Origin: Diadema setosum
Lineage: Eukaryota > Echinodermata > Echinoidea > Diadematoida > Diadematidae
DNA: 64,000 nucleotides
Reading direction: 5' to 3'
Assembly (NCBI GenBank): GCA_033980235.1
Contig: CM067066.1
Coordinates: 27,029,476-27,093,475, forward strand
How positions within the stretch are numbered: position 1 is the stretch's first letter; each line of letters begins with the position of its first letter. The position numbers and the translations under genes are program-made. The notes under the pieces are model-generated. The model did not search any database and was not told the origin of the DNA. It saw only the letters and a list, made by a program, of their open reading frames with translations. Shown here piece after piece: positions 1-10,309 of this stretch.

Positions 1-109
1 TTTGTCAAGTACAAACACAAAGAGTGTTATTATACATATTATGCATATTATAAACTACATCTATAGATCATCATAGATACCAATTTTGAAATTGATTGCT
101 TGAATACTA

Positions 110-352
110 TGGAAGTAGTATCCTCCAAAAGGTTTTGGTAAAATTGTGGTTACCATGGCAACGCATTGTCCGACAAACACAAAAAACATGTCTTGCACAT
201 CTATACCTCAATATCATCATTACCCTAAGTTTCATTCAAATTGCTTCAAAACTGTAGAAGGAGTTCGCGACGCATGATTTTGCAACAGACCGACCAACAT
301 CATGGTGATTCCTATATACTCCCTTCACACTAAGTGTGGCGGGGTATAATAA
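110..352 (+). repeat. Fragment of Helitron-like element with 160-bp-type unit and terminal hairpin
   Basis: One partial core unit (GTTACCATGGCAAC near 148, 'cttgcacatct' near 195) leads into a short CCGA-type tract (about 287-297) and ends in a hairpin at 315-348: TATACTCCC pairs with GGGGTATA and an inner CACAC-TAA-GTGTG stem. The order core unit, tetranucleotide tract, hairpin matches the fuller copy at 4840-5591. It is non-coding. Assignment to the pearl/160-bp-type family described in bivalves is by architecture only. Confidence 0.65.
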
Positions 353-441
353 AACTCTCCAAAATTTGACGAAGGATACAAACAGGGAATCACAAATTCA
401 CGGAAAAGGCACCTGCACATTGCCACATATTGAAGCTGCAA

Positions 442-560
442 ACTAGAAATGTCGCTACAGCGACTGGTTATACCCCCGCCAAACAACATTTCATAAGCTT
501 TGGTCAAAACAACATTTCATAAGCTTTGGTCAAAAAACTGAGGAAGTAGTTAAATCCGCA
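442..560 (-). repeat. Opposite terminus of a Helitron-like tandem-repeat element
   Basis: Read on the minus strand, a perfect hairpin (GTCGCT at 451-456, AGCGAC at 459-464) is followed by ATTTCTAG and then T, ending at 443. CTAG fits the CTRR end of Helitron-type elements, with the hairpin just inside. The adjacent TATACCCCCGCC (469-480) is the inverted counterpart of the other terminus. A 26-bp stretch (about 482-534) is duplicated in tandem, after which the body is lost by about 560. Confidence 0.55.
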
Positions 561-851
561 AGATCTTTCTAGGCCATGGGGTGAGCCGGTTTTTTCGCTT
601 GTTTCGTTCCGACAACTGCGGCACTAAAATTTCTCCACAGCTACGTGTAAACAAATAACCAAAGAGGCTACAGGAAAAAGTTCGACACAAACCCTCCTGT
701 AGTATTTTGGTAATTTAGGGGGAAACATTGAACTTTTTTGTCACTGAGGAGCTGAATATGTACACTTTGCCGTGTGCGATATTCATTCGCGAACGATCAT
801 GTGATGTATGTTATCCAATCCGAATCGAGAATATATTGTTTCCGAGTCAAA

Positions 852-2245
852 ATGGCCGCCCCCTGTGAGCCTGTCGACGCGTCTACGTCGTCTGCTCTGC
901 CGAAACTTCTAAGATGCGTTGAATGCATGTAACATCGATGAAGTTTGAAAATTTCACGGCTATGACCAACCTAAGATAGACGAAACCTATTTTGTGTGCC
1001 AAAGAGTGGATCAAATTGAGTGGAGGAGACCGTGAAATCGCAGACCAGAACGAAGTGATTCAGCTGCTCAGGGGGACTGACTGCAACCTACATAGGATAA
1101 TTTACAGGTTAGTTTACGTGCGTACAGTCGTAGCAGTCGACACTGCAGTGCAGTCTCTCTCATATGCATATTGTTAATTACCATGATGTCTTAGATATCT
1201 TGAATTTCAGCTTGGCATGGCATAGCGCCGTTATAATGTAGCCTAGATGTAATTTTACATGTTGTTCTATGTACAGCCCAGGTTAGGTTGATGTAGCTAT
1301 CAGTGATATTGTTTTGTAAAAATCTTGACACACATCCCGTGAGGACTGGATTGAAAAAGGTCTAAACTGCATGTAAATTTATATTTTCATAATCATGGCC
1401 ATGGAGTATAAATGTTAAAAATCCATCTTGTCTCTCCACCCCGAAATTGGTGAATCCCCCCTCAAAACACACATTTAGCATCTCATTAAATTAACTTATT
1501 AATATTTGATATAAATAGGTCTAAAAAACCCCAACAATGACAATAATATAATTTCAACAATTAAACTCCCTAAAACATATGATTACCCGGTACCATTATG
1601 TTGTGCCAAATTATAAAGCAGTTGGTGGTGGTGATAGTGAAAGGCCAAGGATTACTAGTATTAATGATGATAAGGCAGTTGTATTCATAATTATGATAAT
1701 TGATATTGTGATCAAGTGCTGAAAGCTGAAGATGTAATTTAAAATCAGTATTTGCACTGCAACTACAAGTTTAAGTAGTTGATGATGACAATGATCATGA
1801 GTTGTTAATGATTAATTTGCTATGGATAATCTGATACCTGGCATAGTACTAGGGCCTATGGTATTTACAAGATTCAAATATTGGCAGTCAATAGTCTACC
1901 GTACATTTATTGAGTGTAATGTTCAACCCCTTCCCCTAGCGTTTAGCCTTTTTTCCCCCTAACAAAATCCAACGGCTAATCATTGCTATTCATTTCTCCA
2001 CTGTATTAAATAGGATTCCATGAAACGTGCTACAAGAGATAGATAGCAAACGCCTGAATCTCGCTAGGAAACGAAAGCTGAAGGAGGAGCCTGGTCCGTC
2101 AGCAGGAGCATCTGTTTCCTCCCCTAAGACGCTCTCATCAAGATCAAGATTTTCTTCTGGAAGCTCTTCAGGTTCTGCTGTGTTGCCTGTAAAATGCATC
2201 ATTTGCAACAGAGTCAACCTGCTCATTACTTGCCAAGGGAAATAG
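852..2245 (+). pseudogene. Amino-terminal exons of a multicopy invertebrate gene family, broken
   Basis: An ATG at 852 in good context opens a short frame ending ...RCVEC, which then shifts to a frame from 938 (KFENFTAMTN) with an in-frame TAG at about 974. It continues as WIKLSGGDREIADQNE... to CNLHRIIYR, ending at a consensus donor (CAG/GTTAGT) at 1107/1108. After an intron-like gap, FHETCYKR reads from about 2015 in one frame, then a basic and Ser-rich stretch plus a CIIC motif (CX2C) reads to the stop near 2243 in another. I recognise the style of this family from unnamed, highly duplicated marine invertebrate proteins, but do not know a function. Stops, frame changes and an imperfect acceptor argue for a pseudogene. 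The carboxyl-terminal part of what looks like the same family lies at 31832-33347. Confidence 0.5.
1108..2010. other. Intron-like or unassigned A+T-rich sequence
   Basis: The stretch lies between the two recognisable exons of the preceding pseudogene. No coding similarity, repeat structure or RNA gene was seen. Confidence 0.4.
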
Positions 2246-3290
2246 GTCAATATGATTAATATTGAAGCATGAAAATATTGTCATGTTACTATAAATTGTC
2301 CATGATAACATGGAGCAATATATATACACCACTGAAACATTCACACACATACACAAAGAACTTCAGTGCAAAGTTCAGAAACTACAGAATGTACTGTATA
2401 TGCACCAATGTATTGGTCAATGTTTTGGTCAATGTGATAAATATTCAAGAGTTGACATCTTACCAAAGTTGTGCATGATAAAATGTCTTTGTAATACAGA
2501 TTGTTTCCTGTATTTTGAATGCCAATGTTTATGCAACATGTTTTGACTCCTTGCCTCAGTATGTGATTGTTCGCCCTGTAGCAGACCTTTCTGCCCACTA
2601 TTATGATTTGATTAGGGTTTAATCATTCTAAGAACAAAGATGTTTTCCTAAGTGTGTGTTTTTTTTTTTCATAAAACTGAATGACTATACAATTAAAATT
2701 TGTTTCTCCCACTCTGGGGAAAAAAAAATGTAACTATTATTAATACTGAAACAGAATGTTCATGTAGAAAGGTCAGTACAATGTAGGTGTGAGTACAAAA
2801 TCAGTTTTCTAAAACTAATACTAACCAAATGAAAATTGTGCATAAGTTGAGTCAGGTTTGCACAGATCCTCTGATATTGGAAGTTAATTGCAATGTTATC
2901 ATGATTTTTAATGCCAAACCTGTTTTATTCTCTCCAAGATTTTCAGGTACACATTGCCTCCAATACAGAATCCAACAGTTTTCACTCATGAATGGGTAAA
3001 CTATAATTTTGCCTTTATGTTATATATTGGCATTTTTCCAAAACTTTTACACCCTTTCAAGGATATTTGGACCATGGAGTGTTCCAGGAAATTTATTAAA
3101 ACTAGAAAATTTGACTGATTATCATTTTGAGCTATCTTACATGAAAGGAGGTAGTGTCCCACCATGTTGTAACCTAATGATAGCAATGAAAACTTCAGGA
3201 AATTTTATGAAGATTAAATTTTCTAAAGTACTGTATAATATTTCATGAAGAACATGATTGCTATGTGATCTAAATATATTAAAGCTTCTT

Positions 3291-3320
3291 AAGAAGAAGA
3301 AGAAGAAGAAGAAGAAGAAA
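3291..3320. repeat. (GAA)n microsatellite
   Basis: About ten consecutive GAA/AAG units are directly visible. Confidence 0.95.
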
Positions 3321-3597
3321 AGAAAAACATGTTTACTGATAAACAATATGATCTGTTTGATAGTAATGTCTGATGTGTGTAAATGAGTTTTTATGTGTGC
3401 GTGTGAGTGTATATAATACAAACATGTCAGTGTTTTTATGCACCTGTGTATGTGTAATGCACTGATCAATACATGTATTATATCATTGTGTGTGTTCATG
3501 TTTATGATAATCTTTTTTATGATGCTGATGTGATAAATGGCCAAGGCATGTAGAATAATATTTTAATACACTTGGGTATCTTGAATCTTCATAACTA

Positions 3598-3673
3598 TGT
3601 GTGTACGTATGTGTGTGTATGTGAGGGTGTGTACGTGTGTGTGCGCGTGTGTGTGTGTGTGTGTGTGTGTGTA
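3598..3673. repeat. (GT)n-rich microsatellite
   Basis: An interrupted GT tract becomes pure (GT)n at about 3641-3671. Confidence 0.95.
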
Positions 3674-4016
3674 CAATAAGATTCTCCCACATGCACGCTG
3701 ACACTCACACAAACAAACGCACTGATTTTTTTTTCTTTTTTTGCCTTGAATGATTAGTCATTTGATTAATAACATGTCTTTGAACAGAATATAAGGCATT
3801 TGCCTTGACCTCTGACGGTCAGTCAGTGCTATCTCTCATGGTCTCGAACCACTTTGCTCTTGTCCTCCTTTGCATACGCAGCATCAGGAAAAGCTGAAAC
3901 ATGAGATATAATGCAACTATTAAACTAAAACTTCACACTTTTTTCTAGGTATATGGCTAAAAGCAGTGATTTCCAAATGTGTATATGTATTTCAGCTTAG
4001 AAACACTATGGGAACT

Positions 4017-4650
4017 AACTGCGGCTAGCAGCCCCATACGCATAACTGCGGCCAGCAGCCCCATACGCATAGCGTCATGGGGCTGTGAACTGTAGCATAC
4101 AGGATCATGACGAAGTAATATCGCGGACAAATATCAACTGAAAATCGGTAAAAATTCTTCAATTTGAAGACTTATTAATAAATTTGAAGTATTGATAACA
4201 GAGCTCGTGCAAGGTTTGCTTCTGCAAATAGTTCCTTTCTGTTCAAATTGATGACTAAATGTGACTCGGTCGAGAGGAAACTGGGAGAGCTACACTGAAT
4301 TGACGGCCAGCGCATGCGCACACTGACCATCTTTTCCAGTCAATGGATTCGAAATTTGTGCGTAGTGATGTGTGCGCCTGCGCTGACCGTCAATTAGCGT
4401 AGCTCTCCCAGATTCCTCTCGACCTAGTCATATAAAAGTCATCAATTTGAACAGAAAATGACTATTTGTAGAACCAAACCTTGCACGAACCCTGTTGTCA
4501 ATACTTCAACCTTACTTGTAAGTCTTCAAATTGAAGAATTTTCTTTTGATTACAGGTTGACATTTGTTCGCAATACTACCATGTCATGATCCTAAATGCT
4601 ACAATCCGCAGCCCCATTACGATATGTGTACTGGGCTGCTGGTCGCAGTT
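4017..4650. mobile_element. Foldback MITE, non-coding
   Basis: The left arm starts AACTGCGGCTAGCAGCCCC and the right end is its imperfect complement, GGGCTGCTGGTCGCAGTT. Matching continues inward for roughly 280 bp per arm (for example GGGAGAGCTACACTGAATTGACGG near 4278 against CCGTCAATTAGCGTAGCTCTCCC near 4390), so nearly the whole element can fold. The left tip carries a tandem duplication of CAGCCCCATACGCATA. TA dinucleotides flank both ends, compatible with a TA target duplication. No ORF. Confidence 0.75.
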
Positions 4651-4839
4651 TATAAAATATGGATTTTCACAAAAACTACAGAATATTTCGAGGAGAACTT
4701 TTTACAGTATATTTAGGATGTACAAAACATCACATTTCCGCATTCAGAAAGTAGTGCCAGTGTTGCTGGAACAAAACCCATTTTCTAAGCCTCTTTTTGA
4801 GCTTCACCCCATGGCCTATTCCTTGATCTTCTGCCATTA

Positions 4840-5591
4840 ATATGCCGTTACCATGGCAACGTACTTTTGGGTACTGTCGAAAAATGCGTCTTGCACATCT
4901 ACAACCAAAGGCACACATCTGTACCAAGTTTCATGGAAATTGGGCAAAAACTGAGGAAGTAGTTTGCAACACAAAATTTTCCATCATTTTGGCTCATATG
5001 TGAGCTGTTACCATGGCAACATACTTTTTGTCACTGTCAAGAAATGTGTCATGCTGACCTATATCCTAAGGCAAACATTCAATATGAATTCCATGAGAAT
5101 TGGAAGAACACTGATGAAGCAGTTTTGCCATGAAGCATTTTGCCCTATATTTTACCAATTACATGCCGTTACCATGGCAACGCACTTTTTGCCACTGCGG
5201 AAATATGTGTCTTGCACATTAACATATTCAGATGAACATCTGTACCTAATTTCATAAAACTTGATCAAAAACTGTGGGAGAAGTTCGCGACGCAAGATTT
5301 GTACCCATTTTTGCCCGTAATATGCCGTTACCATGGCAACGTACTTTTGGGTACTGTCAAAAAATACGTCTTGCACATCTACAACCCAAGGCACACATCT
5401 GTGCCAAGTTTTATGGGAATCGGTTGAAAACTGAGGAAGTAGGTCGCGACGCAAGATTTGCAACGGACCGACCGCCCGACCGACCGCCCGCCCGACCGAC
5501 CGCCCGCCCGACCGCCCGACCGCCCGACCGACCGCCCGACCGTCCGCTGATTCCTATATACCCCCTTCAAACTTCGTTTGGCGGGGGTATA
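4840..5591 (+). mobile_element. Helitron-like element with four 160-bp tandem units, CCGA/CCGC tract and terminal hairpin
   Basis: GTTACCATGGCAAC recurs at 4847, 5007, 5168 and 5327, a spacing of 160, 161 and 159 bp. Each unit also has 'cttgcacat' and 'aactgaggaagtag'-type motifs. A mixed CCGA/CCGC tract follows (about 5465-5545), then a hairpin at 5557-5591 (TATACCCCC with GGGGGTATA, inner CAAAC-TTC-GTTTG). This is the architecture reported for pearl/160-bp-type elements of bivalves, often interpreted as non-autonomous Helitron/Helentron derivatives. The opposite terminus is not clear here. Non-coding. Confidence 0.7.
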
Positions 5592-5652
5592 AATATCTCT
5601 AGATTGAAATGGCTGTAAAAATGGAGACTTTCACAAAATCATTTTGCATTAA

Positions 5653-5958
5653 TATTTTTCTTCTTTTTTTGGAACTGGACTAATTTCATTGAATTGTACT
5701 TGTTTATGAAATCATAAATATAAGTTTCTGGACATATCTTAACATCTCTTCAGAAATAATTTTCAAATACTTTTTTTTTCAGTTGAGTAGAGTATTGTTT
5801 GTATTTATTTTTCTTCTTTTTTTGGAACTGGACTAATTTCATTGAATTGTACTTGTTTATGATATCATAAATATGAGTTTCTGGACATATCTTAACATCT
5901 CTTCAGAAATAATTTTCAAATACTTTTTTTTTCAGTTGAGTAGAGTATTGTTTGTATT
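5653..5958. repeat. Two-copy tandem duplication, about 153-bp unit
   Basis: GGAACTGGAC begins at 5671 and again at 5824. The copies match almost base for base through 'cagttgagtagagtattgtttg'. Non-coding. Confidence 0.9.
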
Positions 5959-6378
5959 TATTTTTTAGTTCACTAGAGTGCTAAAACTTTTGTGCACCAT
6001 GAAATATTATAACATATACTCAACATTTACAGTATTTCCAAATGACAAATGATAAAGCATTTGATGCCTAATTGACAAAAGCGAGGACCTAAAAAAAAAG
6101 TGCAATCAGAATGTGTAGTGTTCAAATATTTCAAGCAATACAGACAACAACTAATGACAACTCTTACATTACTTGTACATTTCAATAGAATGCTTATCTT
6201 TTTCAAACTCTGAAGATAAAGTACTGGTAAGAAACCATGTTCAGTTTCTGCTGTTCCATCAGCTCCATCAAACCTTGCAGTAACCTTTATAACACTGGAG
6301 GTGGAATAAATGTGTTATCTAAATCATTGATTGCATGATCACGTTGCAGTTTATAGACATACTGTTCAAAAGACTCAC
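5959..6378. other. No gene recognised
   Basis: A+T-rich sequence just downstream (minus-strand sense) of the CAP-Gly exon, so probably intron of that gene. I could not identify the next exon. Confidence 0.4.
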
Positions 6379-6665
6379 AAGTTCAATGCCAGCAATCTTG
6401 CCATCTGGCCATTTGGGTACTTTCTTAATCGACCGTATGACTCCCGAGTACAAGTTCCCGCGCAGCCGGACTTCAACGACCGAATCTACATCGAGCAGGA
6501 GCCCCCAATCCTCAGCCGTGGGGTCGGCGACGATGAGGTCCTTGTCGTAGCCCACAGGGCTGCGGCACACGTCAGTTGAGGCCTGGTGGTAGACATCTTT
6601 GCCCTCCTCATGGGCAGTGGACCGGAAATCGGTCTGCTCAAAGAATTCCTTGTTGGCGGAGGCAC
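6379..6665 (-). CDS. CAP-Gly domain exon, CYLD-like (partial gene)
   Basis: A 287-bp open exon on the minus strand. It is preceded by an acceptor (ATAATTGCAG just above 6665) and followed by a donor (GTGAGTC at 6378-6372). The end of the translation, VDSVVEVRLRGNLYSG then VIRSIKKVPKWPDGKIAGIEL, has the beta-strand pattern of the first half of a CAP-Gly domain. The VIRSI...KIAGIEL part is closest to the CAP-Gly modules of the deubiquitinase CYLD, which bind short peptides or microtubules. The exon enters in phase 1 and leaves in phase 0, so the other half (with the GKNDG-type loop) must lie in a later exon, which I could not find. CLIP-type or other CAP-Gly proteins remain possible. It is embedded in repeats but has no stop or frameshift. 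Confidence 0.55.
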
Positions 6666-7117
6666 CTGCAATTATGTCAGCATTATGGGCGGGTGAGCAT
6701 TTCTTTTCCTTCCCACATTTCAAGACGCTAATCTTGCTAACATACTAGACTTCTGTGCTATCTGATTCATTCTTAAAAAGTTCAGTGATACATGCACAAA
6801 GAAAAGATGTCAAGGCAGAGTACCCACAGAGAATGATCGCTCACATGTCAACATGTACATTTCTCCACTGTCCATCAGTCCAAACTCGGGAGCAGACGGA
6901 CTTCTCTCAATTTTTTTCTCACTGCATGCAGATATGTGTGACCAAATACCTATTGAGGTCCCAACACAACACCTAGCTGTAGTGATCACTAAAGTCATTG
7001 ATGCATATCCATATTCCTCAGTATGTTTAAAACCCTTTGTGTGATTTGAGTGTCAACTGGCACAGAAAACCACATGGCCTGGAACACATTGCCCAAAATC
7101 CCTGGCACAGAAAGGGG
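6666..7117. other. Unassigned, probably intron of the CAP-Gly gene
   Basis: No further exon, repeat or RNA gene recognised. The polypyrimidine tract and CAG acceptor for the downstream exon lie at its left edge. Confidence 0.4.
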
Positions 7118-8882
7118 TATAGACCGATTCAATTTCGATGACCTATTCACCTACCGCCGCTAGCGGCGCTATAACGGTCGCCATAACTGGGGGCCAACGG
7201 GGGCTTCCACAGCGAGCTAGCTACCCAGCGAGTTGCACTTGCAGCTCAGGGGCCTAGCGTACCCATCGCGCATAGTTAGCCGGGCGCAGCCGCTGCGCCG
7301 CGGCCGGCGACCGCTGGCGCCGCGCTAATATTGTGATTGTTTACTCACTGTGTGGAAAAGTCATTCAGCGGCCTTTAATGCCTTTCTATTGGACAAATTG
7401 AGTGATTCAGACAATGATCTACTTTGAAAGCTTCAAAGGAACGATCAGGAAAACACATTGTGCAGTTGTTGGGTGCACAAATAACAGAAAAAAATGGAAA
7501 TGGAAGCTGCACGGGAGAGTGTGAAATTCAGACACCGCTGACGCATGATAATAAGGCAAAATTAAAGACAATTAGGGCCTAAGTGAAATACAACAATATA
7601 AAAATGCACAGATTTCGAAACAAACTATGTCTACTAGATTCTCTAATTAGGTTATCACTGCATATTCAATGCATATTCGTAAAATATGTTGTTCATCTTG
7701 GAAGACAAGTTTAGATCAAAGAATTTGATAATTCACCGATTTTTTTAGGGGGGGGATTTTTTTTTTTAATCCTTGGTGTCCTAAGCTTGCCAAAGTTAAA
7801 ATCCACCTGGCTAGACTTTATTATTCTGACAAACATTTTACGGCCTACACTACAGCTAAATAAATGTTTCAAGATGCGTTAGATTCTTATATTGTTTTCA
7901 CTTCTTCAATGTTCAGCACTGAATTGACCTATTCAATTTTGGCCTGGAACTCTGAATTTGACTTTTGATAAAGTGATACTTATAAATATTAAACCATGGA
8001 TGGTGGCAAACATCTGTTTCATAATCATACTAAGAAAGTATGATTTGAAAATCACTTTTGTAGATTATAATATTAGGCGTTAACGTGATGTTATGCAAGG
8101 TTACTTAGACCTTAAACAGAAGTTTCGGTTGTAGACACCAGGCGACGTAGTCGTAACTTAAGTTTAGGCATATACGGCCTAGAAACGCCTAGATTTATAT
8201 TCCGTTTGGTTTACTCAGTTAGGCTTGCCTGAAGTTATCGACAACCGAAAATGATAAAGTTAGGGTTCTAGAAGTCAATAGGTCTAAATCTAGTCTGGAC
8301 TCTTGCCTAGATTTCTAGACATACAAGATCTAACGTTAGACAGATTCTACCCTGCTGGCCCGACACTCCCGAGTAAAGGCAAAAGCCTGCCCTAAAAAGG
8401 TTAAGCTAACTGATAGCTTGCAATATTGCGTCATATCTAGCTCAAGATTCTTATTCATTATTTGTATTTAATTATATCAGTTAACTTGTCAACAGCCTAG
8501 GCTTATTAGCAAGACGTCTGCCTGCGCCTAGCAATAATTCTCCCCAGCGGTTTTTATTCTCTTGCAAGTCTTATACAAATGTGAATATACGGGGATTGCA
8601 CGCGAGTACCCAAGTCATCGTAAGTTGTTTAATTTTATTTATTCTTAATTAGCTAGCGAAAAAAAAAAATGAAGACTCTAGTTGTCACAAATCCAGATGC
8701 GTCGATCGCTGCCAGCGCCAGAGATAGCTGGCCGGCTGGCGCCGGGTGGCAAAAGCACTGGCTGCCGCTGGCACCCTTGTCACCCACGCAGGGCGCTTGC
8801 CGACCCGGCCTGTTTGGCCCCCAGTTATGGCGTCGCCTTAAGAGGGCGCACTTCCATGAACAGTTGCTTGAATCGGTCTATA
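7118..8882. mobile_element. TIR element with TA flanks carrying a THAP-like fragment
   Basis: The left end TATAGACCGATTCAA (7118) is the exact complement of the right end TTGAATCGGTCTATA (8868-8882). Inner sequences also match inverted, for example GGTCGCCATAACTGGGGGCC near 7178 against GGCCCCCAGTTATGGCGTCGCC near 8816. Imperfect G+C-rich arms of about 200 bp are thus likely. If the terminus is TAGACCG, both ends are flanked by TA. The interior (about 7536-8660) is A+T-rich with no intact ORF. Confidence 0.7.
7420..7533 (+). pseudogene. THAP zinc-finger fragment
   Basis: In one frame the sequence reads RKTHCAVVGCTNNRKKWKWK, the signature start of a THAP DNA-binding domain (CX4C opening). A TGA follows about 10 codons later, and a CEIQ-like continuation appears in another frame. 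It has no start codon and none of the later Cys/His ligands or AVPTIF-type motif. THAP domains occur in P-element and Kolobok transposases and in host proteins. Its position inside a TIR element suggests a transposase remnant, but that is inference. Confidence 0.5.
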
Positions 8883-9949
8883 TCAGGACTTCAAATAGTC
8901 GGGTGTTGCACTTTAGCTGATGGTATCAATGACACAATCACACAATAGATTTTCAAGAGGCAAGGAACATGACAAAATTGTAAATGATATGATGACTCCA
9001 TTCAGTTAAGCTATTAACCCATTCCTCAGGGGAACCTGGTATACCAGATTCCCATGGGAGCAACTGATATACGGGAACCTGGTTCCCAAGATGAAGATAA
9101 GAGTGCCTACTTTCATGGCCTAAATTCACATTCCTTTGTGCTGTAATGCCCCCCAAAATGGGTTTAATAAAAAGATAGAGTTCATTCTATCACCAAATGT
9201 TCTCTTTCTCTTAGAAAAATGTGCATATCATAGAATAATTCCTTTTTTTCTGATTTAGTTTGTGCATACTTTGCTATAAAACTCGTATGAACATGTACAT
9301 AGCGATCAAAGCTGAGCTCGAGTAAATTTCTGTGTTCGCTGACCCAAGTCATCCCATTCAAGTGCCCAGTTTTGTGTAGAACAAAAGAGTCTGTGAGCCC
9401 ATCAGTGCATGCTCTATTCATACATTGCACTCGATCGATATTTCTATTGTTCGAAGGCACAATCATATAGTTGACCATGGAAAGGGGATACATGTACCGC
9501 TTGACTGCTTTTGCCCAGGTGGATTACCAACCTGTTGGTTTTCTTCCGACGGGCAAAAAGAATCTAGTTTGGGGGCATTTAAGACACTGAAAGAATTGCG
9601 GAAGGCATGAATTGAAGTGCCATAGCACGACCTTGTGAGATTGCCTATGGAGATCATCATGTGAGATCACGATGTTAAGTGTCCGTCTAATAAACACTGA
9701 TCCCGATCGCATTGCATACAGGTGAAGTACGTGTACATGTATGATTGTTATTACAGTTTCAGAGAATAATTGAAAAATGACCTAAGCAGCAAAATTCTAA
9801 AGCTATTTCCAGCTCTGAATGCCTTTTTTGCTTCCAGTACATGTCTCATTTCAATGCATGTCATCATAACCTGGATTGTCTGGCCATAGATAATCCGGAT
9901 TCTGTTATGCAGACGACGACTGGCTGACTTTCAAAAAAATGTTTTCATG
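8883..9949. other. Mostly non-coding, one candidate exon
   Basis: Contains the minus-strand ORF at 9182-9493 described separately and a small palindrome GGGAACCTGGTTCCC near 9075. Nothing else recognised. Confidence 0.4.
9182..9493 (-). CDS. Unidentified ORF or last exon, 103 codons
   Basis: The frame is open from an upstream TAA (at about 9525) through KAVKRYMYPLSMVNYM..., TDGLTDSFVLHKTGHLNGMT and LFYDMHIFLREREHLVIE to TGA at 9182-9184. It has a balanced, globular-looking composition, unlike the simple-sequence ORFs around it, and no transmembrane or signal segment. A possible acceptor AAAAGCAG lies at about 9500, so it may be a terminal exon rather than a whole gene. I do not recognise the family. 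It could also be chance. Confidence 0.35.
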   Translation of the reverse strand: MYPLSMVNYMIVPSNNRNIDRVQCMNRACTDGLTDSFVLHKTGHLNGMTWVSEHRNLLELSFDRYVHVHTSFIAKYAQTKSEKKELFYDMHIFLREREHLVIE

Positions 9950-10309
9950 CATTTTCAGTGCCAAATCTCACTCAAAACAAACACAAATTCCACCATTATC
10001 CAGGGAATACACAACAGGACATATTCCAATCATTACAGCGGACTGTAACTTTTAAGTCAGTTAAGAGAGTATTTAGATCCACAACATTTTGTAAGATTTT
10101 TACAAAAATTTCTGCTGCCACGGCAATGCATTATGCAATACTAAAAAAAAAAAGTGTCTTGCACATCTTCCTTTGATAGCGGTCACACATGCCAAATTTG
10201 GGGTTAATTGCTCAAAAAATGAGAGAGTAGTTTGATCCACAATTTTTTAATGAAAATATGCTGTTACCATGGCAACATATAAGCCAGTTCGTAATTAGCT
10301 CATGGTACA
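9950..10309. repeat. Left half of a split 160-bp-type Helitron-like copy
   Basis: Contains 'cttgcacatcttcctttgatag', 'ccaaatttggggt' and TGTTACCATGGCAACAT at 10263, as in the other 160-bp-unit copies. It is interrupted at about 10309 by the TIR element. Matching sequence resumes after 13773. Confidence 0.6.

Larger units (their letters stand above)
2246..4016. other. Non-coding stretch with microsatellites
   Basis: No supportable gene. It holds a (GAA)n run at 3291-3320 and a GT-rich microsatellite at about 3598-3673. ORFs overlapping these are simple-sequence artefacts. Confidence 0.6.

Noticed and set aside
3795..3895. Minus-strand FPDAAYAKEDKS-like stretch after a CAG
   Set aside because: Too short and ends in a stop. 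The resemblance to retroelement RNase H motifs is not convincing.
5274..5618. Pro/Arg-rich and Gly/Arg-rich ORFs around 5460-5545 and 14343-14528
   Set aside because: Produced by the CCGA/CCGC tetranucleotide tract.
9028..9090. GGGAACCTGGTTCCC palindrome as an operator-like site
   Set aside because: A single short palindrome with no associated gene; no support for regulation.
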